A stretch of 64,000 nucleotides of DNA from Streptomyces sp. SAT1. GTDB lineage: Bacteria > Actinomycetota > Actinomycetes > Streptomycetales > Streptomycetaceae. The translations under genes were made by a program, and so were the position numbers. Positions within the stretch are counted from its first letter, which is position 1, and each line of letters begins with the position of its first letter. The stretch spans positions 3,385,501-3,449,500 of the forward strand of contig NZ_CP015849.1 of the NCBI RefSeq assembly GCF_001654495.1, written 5' to 3'. The notes beneath the pieces are model-generated. The model saw nothing but the letters and a program-made list of their open reading frames with translations, ran no database searches and was not told where the DNA came from. This document shows positions 59,106 through 64,000 of the stretch, piece after piece.

Positions 59106-59312
59106 TCAGGCCTCGCTGCGCTGCTGCGGGATGCCCGCGAGCAGAGCGCGGACCTCGGCCTCGCGGTAGCGGCGGTGCCCGCCGAGCGTGCGGATCGACG
59201 TGAGCTTGCCGGCCTTCGCCCAGCGCGTGACCGTCTTGGGGTCGACGCGGAACATGGTGGCGACCTCAGCCGGGGTCAGCAGCGGCTCGGCATCAGGGGT
59301 GCGAGCGGTCAT
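59106..59312 (-). CDS. bldC: BldC developmental transcription regulator
   Basis: A 68-residue MerR-like DNA-binding protein: LLTPAEVATMFRVDPKTVTRWAKAGKL (winged helix) and RTLGGHRRYREAEVRALL, the exact length and sequence style of Streptomyces BldC. BldC delays entry into development, binding direct repeats cooperatively as head-to-tail oligomers. It is monocistronic with a long 5' region and its own intrinsic terminator. Confidence 0.95.
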   Translation of the reverse strand: MTARTPDAEPLLTPAEVATMFRVDPKTVTRWAKAGKLTSIRTLGGHRRYREAEVRALLAGIPQQRSEA

Positions 59313-59846
59313 GAGCGGCCTCCTCGGGAGAACCGAACCTTCTCGGTTCTTTCCTCTAAATTCTGCACCTTGACCCGCGTTGCCCGAAATGGCGGACGCG
59401 AGTCGAGTCGGTTATAGGACGAACGGCTTGTCCTCGGCACTACAACTACACCATCTGTCCAGCCGCGTCGGCCAAACCGATGGAATTGCCCTCCCAGGTG
59501 TTCATCAGCGACGGATGCCGATGGACCATGCCATAGCGGACAGTCACACCACTGTGACGATCAGTCACAGGGCGATCAGGAAGTCACCAGACCCCCCAAA
59601 GCGTGCAATGCTGAGATCCCACCCAAGACGGAGCATAAGCGGGCGGAAGGAGCCCTCCCCGGACTCCTTGTCCTATTTTGACATGAGGAGGGGCAACCTA
59701 GGCAAGGGTCAGGTAAGTGCGGTCCATCACCCTTGACACATACGCCCGGATCGTGCCGTACGTCCCGTCAGCTCCGCTAAAGACCCTTGACCGTACGCTG
59801 TTCGACGCCTTTCGAGCCGTGATGCAGGTCACTCGCTGACACGGCG
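59313..59846. promoter_or_regulatory. Long upstream region of bldC with inverted repeats
   Basis: A 534-bp region without a gene, lower in GC than its surroundings. At 59552-59570 CTGTGAC-GATCA-GTCACAG is a perfect inverted repeat, and a further GTCACA lies at 59543. GTCAC/GTGAC arms of this kind resemble BldD- or Crp-type operators; bldC is a reported BldD target. Near 59838 TGACAC-GG-CGTCA forms another imperfect dyad before the stop of the next gene. Confidence 0.5.
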
Positions 59847-60731
59847 TCAGTTGGCCGACCGCCGGTCGCGCACCGCGCGCCACCGCTCCACGAGCCGTCC
59901 GTACGCCTCCGCGGCCGCCGCCCCGTCCCCCCGGCGCAGCGCCTCGACGCCCTCGGCCACGTCCGCGGCCGAGTGGTCGCCCTCCAGCTCACCGGCCGGC
60001 AGCACATGCACCAGACCGCCGTAGTCCAGCTCCACCAGCGAGCGCGGGTGGAACTCCTCCAGCCAGCGGCCCACGTCCACCAGCCCGTCGATCAGCGGCC
60101 CCTCGTCGACGGCCTCGCGCAGCGCCCGCAGCGCCCGCGCCACCCGCCGCCGGGCCTGCACCATCGGCGTCCGGTAGCGCAGCGAGGGCTGCTCGTCCCC
60201 GAAGGCGGCCGCCGCGTCCCGCGCCCCGGCCGCCGCGCCGCCCACTCCCTTGACGTACTCCCGCTCCTCGTCGGAGACCAGCACGAACCAGTTGATCGGC
60301 ACCTGCCAGGTGGAGGTGCGGATCCAGGGGCGGGCGTCCGGGTTCCGGGCCAGCCAGCGCTCGTAGTCCTGAGCGGCCTGGCGGCGCACGACCGGGGGCA
60401 GCACCGCGTCCAAAACCACCGGGGGAAGGTCCTCGGCCAGACCGTCCAGGGCCTGCCAGCCGCGCAGCCGGGTCCGCCAGGGGCAGACGCACACCACCCC
60501 GTCGACGTCGAGCACGAACGCGTCCCCGCTCTCGTGCACCGGCACCGCCACCGGCGGGATGGGCAGCAGATCGGCCAGCGAGCGGCGCAGTTCGTCCTGG
60601 TAGGAGGGCCGGCCGGGGCGGCGGGCGTAGCGCGCCCAGTGGCTGCGCTCCGGCTCCGGGAAGGCGGCCAGCGGCTCGTAGACGCGCAGATAGGTCGCGT
60701 ACGGGACGACCACGGACGACACCTTGGGCAC
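59847..60731 (-). CDS. Conserved hypothetical protein between bldC and vdh
   Basis: A 294-residue soluble protein from a GTG at 60731 (GGGAGG upstream). The first half has VVVPYATYLRVYEPLAAFP, SGDAFVLDVDGVVCVCPWRT and WQVPINWFVLVSDEERE; the second half is helical (LRALREAVDEGPLIDGLVDV, VAEGVEALRRGDGAAAAEAY). The order bldC - this gene - vdh is a conserved Streptomyces arrangement. No function known. Confidence 0.8.
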   Translation of the reverse strand: MPKVSSVVVPYATYLRVYEPLAAFPEPERSHWARYARRPGRPSYQDELRRSLADLLPIPPVAVPVHESGDAFVLDVDGVVCVCPWRTRLRGWQALDGLAEDLPPVVLDAVLPPVVRRQAAQDYERWLARNPDARPWIRTSTWQVPINWFVLVSDEEREYVKGVGGAAAGARDAAAAFGDEQPSLRYRTPMVQARRRVARALRALREAVDEGPLIDGLVDVGRWLEEFHPRSLVELDYGGLVHVLPAGELEGDHSAADVAEGVEALRRGDGAAAAEAYGRLVERWRAVRDRRSAN

Positions 60732-60962
60732 GCCTGCTCCCTCCCCAGCCCGCCGGGCGCGAAACCCGCCCGGACCGCGCCCGGACGGACGGAAAACCAC
60801 GGCAAATCGTCCCACGCCCGGGTGGGACGGTACCCCTAGGGAGGGTGATCCCGACCACTGCGCCGGTGGCGGGGGCGGCCAGGGTCTAATCTCCTGCCAC
60901 GGCCCCGCCACCCGCACGGGACCGCGACACCACCCGCCGCTACTTACCTGGGAGTCACCACC

Positions 60963-62057
60963 GTGACCGACGTAACCGGCGCGCACGCTGACGTACTGCA
61001 CACCCTGTTCCACTCGGAGCAGGGGGGCCACGAACAGGTCGTGCTCTGTCAGGACCGTGCCAGCGGCCTCAAGGCCGTCATCGCCATCCACTCCACCGCC
61101 CTCGGACCCGCGCTCGGCGGTACCCGCTTCTACCCGTACGCGAGCGAGGGCGAGGCCGTCGCCGACGCGCTGAACCTCGCCCGCGGCATGTCGTACAAGA
61201 ACGCCATGGCCGGTCTCGGCCACGGCGGCGGCAAGGCCGTGATCATCGGCGACCCGGAGCTGGTCAAGACCGAGGAGCTGCTGCTCGCCTACGGGCGCTG
61301 CGTGGCCTCGCTCGGCGGGCGCTACGTCACCGCGTGCGACGTCGGCACGTACGTCGCCGACATGGACGTGGTGGCACGCGAGTGCCGCTGGACCACCGGC
61401 CGCTCCCCGGAGAACGGCGGCGCGGGCGACTCCTCCGTGCTCACCGCCTTCGGTGTCTACCAGGGCATGCGGGCCAGCGCCCAGCACCTGTGGGGCGACC
61501 CGACGCTGCGCGGCCGCAAGGTGGGCGTGGCGGGCGTGGGCAAGGTCGGGCACCACTTGGTGCGGCACCTGCTGGACGAGGGCGCCGAGGTCGTGATCAC
61601 GGACGTACGGGCCGAGGCCGTGGACCGGATCGTCGCCGCGCACCCCGAGGTGGCACGCGCCGCCGACACCGACGCCCTGATCCGCACCGAGGGGCTCGAC
61701 ATCTACGCCCCCTGCGCGCTCGGCGGCGCCCTGAACGACGACTCGGTGCCGGCGCTGACCGCCGCGGTGGTGTGCGGGGCGGCCAACAACCAGCTCGCGC
61801 ACCCCGGCGTCGAGAAGGACCTCGCCGACCGCGGCATCCTCTACGCCCCGGACTACGTGGTGAACGCGGGCGGGGTCATCCAGGTGGCCGACGAGCTGCA
61901 CGGCTTCGACTTCGACCGGTGCCGGGCGCAGGCCGCGAAGATCTTCGACACCACGCTCACGATCTTCGCACGTGCAAAGGAGGACGGCATTCCGCCGGCC
62001 GCGGCGGCCGACCGGATCGCCGAGCAGCGGATGGCGGACGCGCGCGCCGCGCGGTGA
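60963..62057 (+). CDS. vdh: Valine (branched-chain amino acid) dehydrogenase
   Basis: A 364-residue NAD-dependent enzyme of the Leu/Phe/Val dehydrogenase group. The substrate/catalytic region has [21 protein letters not shown] and [19 protein letters not shown] (catalytic lysines), and the Rossmann part [20 protein letters not shown]. It deaminates valine to 2-ketoisovalerate, feeding polyketide starter units and branched fatty acids. A GTG start at 60963 follows GGGAGTCACC. Divergent from the conserved hypothetical gene, with a 231-bp shared upstream region. Confidence 0.93.
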   Translation: MTDVTGAHADVLHTLFHSEQGGHEQVVLCQDRASGLKAVIAIHSTALGPALGGTRFYPYASEGEAVADALNLARGMSYKNAMAGLGHGGGKAVIIGDPELVKTEELLLAYGRCVASLGGRYVTACDVGTYVADMDVVARECRWTTGRSPENGGAGDSSVLTAFGVYQGMRASAQHLWGDPTLRGRKVGVAGVGKVGHHLVRHLLDEGAEVVITDVRAEAVDRIVAAHPEVARAADTDALIRTEGLDIYAPCALGGALNDDSVPALTAAVVCGAANNQLAHPGVEKDLADRGILYAPDYVVNAGGVIQVADELHGFDFDRCRAQAAKIFDTTLTIFARAKEDGIPPAAAADRIAEQRMADARAAR

Positions 62058-62359
62058 CCGCGGGCCCTTCGACGGGCCGTTTCCGGGCGGTACCTGCCGG
62101 TGGCCGGGTGGAGAGAACTGTCACTTCCACCGGCGGGTCGCTCCCCGATAAGTGGTTAAAATCGCCACTGACCAGCGAGGACGGGGCTCCTCGAAGGTTC
62201 TGCGCACACGCGCGTCCTGCGGGCGACGTACCGTATGGCCGCGGGCTCAGGTACCGTGGAAGCCCTACGGACCGGTCTCTCTGCGGAGAGCCCGTTCCAG
62301 ATCATGAACGCGTGTCAGACTCTGGGGCCGTTGAGCCCCGTCGTTGAGGGGGTCGAGCC

Positions 62360-62614
62360 ATGGGGCGCGGCCGGGCCAAGGCCAAGCAGACGAAGGTCGC
62401 CCGCCAGCTGAAGTACAACAGCGGTGGGACTGACCTCTCACGCCTGGCCGAGGAGCTGGGCGCATCGACGTCGAATCCGGCGCCGCCGACTAACGGCGAC
62501 CGTTTCGAGGACGATGAGCAAGACGACGACCTGTACGCACGGTACGCCGACCTCTATGAGGACGACGACGAGGACGAGCGCGGCGACTCCTCACAACACC
62601 GTCGCGGCGCCTGA
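62360..62614 (+). CDS. DUF3073 protein
   Basis: An 84-residue protein: basic start (MGRGRAKAKQTKVARQLKY), DLSRLAEELG helix and a very acidic tail (FEDDEQDDDLYARYADLYED). This is the DUF3073 family, widespread in actinobacteria between vdh and purM. Function unknown; the basic/acidic polarity suggests nucleic-acid or protein contact. Confidence 0.9.
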   Translation: MGRGRAKAKQTKVARQLKYNSGGTDLSRLAEELGASTSNPAPPTNGDRFEDDEQDDDLYARYADLYEDDDEDERGDSSQHRRGA

Positions 62615-62666
62615 CATCCGCGGTCGGTTCTGCCGTCCCACGCGCGTCGCCAGGGTCCTTCACTCA

Positions 62667-62701
62667 CCCGGTCCGGTGCTTCCAGCGCCGGACCGGGTTT
62701 T
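62667..62701 (+). terminator. Terminator of the DUF3073 gene
   Basis: CCCGGTCCGG and CCGGACCGGG arms around an 11-base loop followed by TTTT, between the convergent DUF3073 and purM genes. Confidence 0.85.
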
Positions 62702-62721
62702 GTGCTGCCCGCACCGGCCGC

Positions 62722-63786
62722 TCAGGCGTGGTCGCCCACCAGGGCCGCACCCGTGGTGTGCTCGCCCCGGGCGGTGATCTCACCGGCGACCCAGGCGTCG
62801 ACCCCGCGGTCGGCCAGCGTGGTCAGAGCGGCGTCGGCCGACTCCTGCGGCACGACCGCGATCATGCCCACGCCCATGTTCAGGGTCTTCTCCAGCTCCA
62901 GCCGCTCCACGTCACCGCTCCGGCCGACCAGGTCGAAGACCGGGGCCGGGGTCCAGGTGGAGCGGTCGACCACGGCGTGCAGTGTGTCCGGGATCACCCG
63001 GGCCAGGTTGGCGGCCAGCCCGCCGCCGGTGATGTGGCTGAAGGCGTGCACCTCGGTGGTCCGGGTCAGCGCCAGGCAGTCCAGCGAGTAGATCTTGGTC
63101 GGCTCCAGCAGCTCCTCGCCGAGGGTGCGGCCGAAGTCCTCGATGTGCGCGTCCAGGGACAGACCCGCCCGATCGAGCAGCACGTGCCGCACCAGCGAGT
63201 ACCCGTTGGAGTGAAGTCCGGAGGCCGCCAGGGCGATCACCGCGTCGCCCTCGCGGATGCGGTCGGGGCCGAGCAGCCGGTCGGCCTCCACCACGCCCGT
63301 ACCGGCGCCGGCGACGTCGAAGTCGTCCTCGCCGAGCAGGCCGGGGTGCTCGGCCGTCTCGCCGCCCACCAGGGCGCAGCCGGCCAGCACACAGCCCTCC
63401 GCGATGCCCTTGACGATGGCGGCGACCCGCTCGGGATGGACCTTGCCGACGCAGATGTAGTCGGTCATGAACAGCGGTTCGGCGCCGCAGACCACGATGT
63501 CGTCCATGACCATGGCGACCAGGTCGTGGCCGATGGTGTCGTACACGCCCAGGCGCCGGGCGAGGTCGACCTTGGTGCCGACGCCGTCGGTGGCGGAGGC
63601 GAGCAGGGGGCGCTCGTAGCGCTTGAGGGCGGAGGCGTCGAAGAGGCCGGCGAAGCCGCCGAGGCCGCCCAGGACCTCGGGGCGCCGCGTCTTCCTCACC
63701 CACTCCTTCATCAGCTCGACGGCGCGGTCGCCCGCTTCGATGTCGACGCCCGCCGCTGCGTAGCTGGCCCCGGTGGTCTCAGACAT
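62722..63786 (-). CDS. purM: Phosphoribosylformylglycinamidine cyclo-ligase
   Basis: A 354-residue PurM (AIR synthetase): SYAAAGVDIEAGDRAVELMK at the N-terminus, LLASATDGVGTKVDLA, HDLVAMVMDDIVVCGAEPLF, CALVGGETAEHPGLL, ASGLHSNGYSLVR, and HITGGGLAANLARV, all standard motifs for FGAM and ATP binding. It closes the imidazole ring of AIR in purine synthesis. It is 44 bp downstream of purF on the same strand, so the two are probably cotranscribed. Confidence 0.96.
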   Translation of the reverse strand: MSETTGASYAAAGVDIEAGDRAVELMKEWVRKTRRPEVLGGLGGFAGLFDASALKRYERPLLASATDGVGTKVDLARRLGVYDTIGHDLVAMVMDDIVVCGAEPLFMTDYICVGKVHPERVAAIVKGIAEGCVLAGCALVGGETAEHPGLLGEDDFDVAGAGTGVVEADRLLGPDRIREGDAVIALAASGLHSNGYSLVRHVLLDRAGLSLDAHIEDFGRTLGEELLEPTKIYSLDCLALTRTTEVHAFSHITGGGLAANLARVIPDTLHAVVDRSTWTPAPVFDLVGRSGDVERLELEKTLNMGVGMIAVVPQESADAALTTLADRGVDAWVAGEITARGEHTTGAALVGDHA

Positions 63787-63830
63787 GACGATGAGAACTT
63801 TCGTGTCGTACTGCGGGTGTGACGGGCTGA

Positions 63831-64000
63831 CTACGGGCGACGGATGGCGTCGGCCGCGGCCGTGGCGGCGGGCCCTGCGGCCAGCTCGGTCTCCAGCAGC
63901 TGCTTGCCGAGCAGCTCCGGGTCGGGGAGTTCCATCGGGTACTCGCCGTCGAAGCAGGCGCGGCACAGGTTCGGCTTGGCGATGGTGGTCGCCTCGATCA
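63831..64000 (-). CDS. purF: Amidophosphoribosyltransferase, C-terminal end (runs off right edge)
   Basis: Only the last 55 codons are in the window, on the minus strand: ATTIAKPNLCRACFDGEYPM and ELPDPELLGKQLLE, the conserved end of PurF with the Fe-S cluster cysteine region, stop TAG at 63831-63833. PurF catalyses the first committed step of purine synthesis and precedes purM. Confidence 0.93.
   Translation of the reverse strand, partial: IEATTIAKPNLCRACFDGEYPMELPDPELLGKQLLETELAAGPAATAAADAIRRP

Noticed and set aside
59847..61901. 684-codon minus-strand frame spanning the vdh region
   Set aside because: Only the part from 60731 down to 59847 has a ribosome site and conserved features; the rest is antisense to vdh.

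Overview
The window is chromosomal DNA from a high-GC actinomycete, almost certainly Streptomyces. Supporting signs are GC-saturated third codon positions, frequent GTG starts, the 68-residue developmental regulator BldC next to valine dehydrogenase, a DUF3073 gene, purM and purF (the order I recall around SCO4086-SCO4091 of S. coelicolor), and hairpins without U-tracts used as terminators.

Layout. 1-6.3 kb is ordinary backbone: a PIG-V-type mannosyltransferase running off the left edge, a SigE-family ECF sigma factor with a membrane partner, a small membrane protein, a frame-disrupted glycerophosphotransferase-like gene that opens on sixteen copies of a heptanucleotide repeat, and an NB-ARC/TPR protein. 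6.44-32.90 kb is a genomic island of about 26.3 kb in a tRNA-Lys(TTT) gene. It is bracketed by 120-bp direct repeats (119/120 identical) that contain the tRNA 3' half and its terminator. 32.9-40.0 kb is backbone: amino-acid permease, DEAD-box helicase, lipoprotein, metalloprotease, metallophosphoesterase. 40.05-52.24 kb is a second island of about 12.2 kb in a tRNA-Glu/Asp/Phe array, bracketed by identical 151-bp repeats. 52.3-64 kb is backbone: tRNAs, a GGCT-like protein, a secreted repeat protein, HrpA, a third tRNA-Asp, bldC, vdh, DUF3073, purM and purF.

Island 1 carries a pPIWI-RE module (prokaryotic PIWI, DinG/XPD-like Fe-S helicase, Z/REase protein) embedded in a larger set. On the minus strand a Cas4/RecB-like PD-(D/E)XK nuclease leads the operon and an unknown protein with a possible ADP-ribosyltransferase-like N-terminus ends it. 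Divergently transcribed are a one-piece HTH-methylase-specificity protein and a cytosolic Ser/Thr kinase. A ParB-like protein and a small partner converge on the kinase. Further along are a Sir2-like protein with a one-base C-terminal frameshift, a UDP-glucose dehydrogenase, a MazG-like protein and an XRE regulator. The right end holds a relaxase remnant fused to a dead tyrosine integrase, so the island looks stranded. An IS5-family element sits near its left end.

Island 2 is an Hma-like defence module: SNF2 helicase with DUF3883, DUF1156 DNA methylase, DUF499 ATPase with a HEPN-like N-terminus, plus an unknown 324-residue protein and a four-helix membrane protein. It has no recognisable integrase, appears to carry its own tRNA-Asp and a variant tRNA-Phe, and has a related palindrome just inside each end. 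Both islands combine a target-processing helicase or nuclease with a DNA methylase, so the window looks like two tRNA-anchored defence sites about 7 kb apart. The pPIWI-RE/methylase/kinase/ParB combination is the best candidate for an undescribed composite system.
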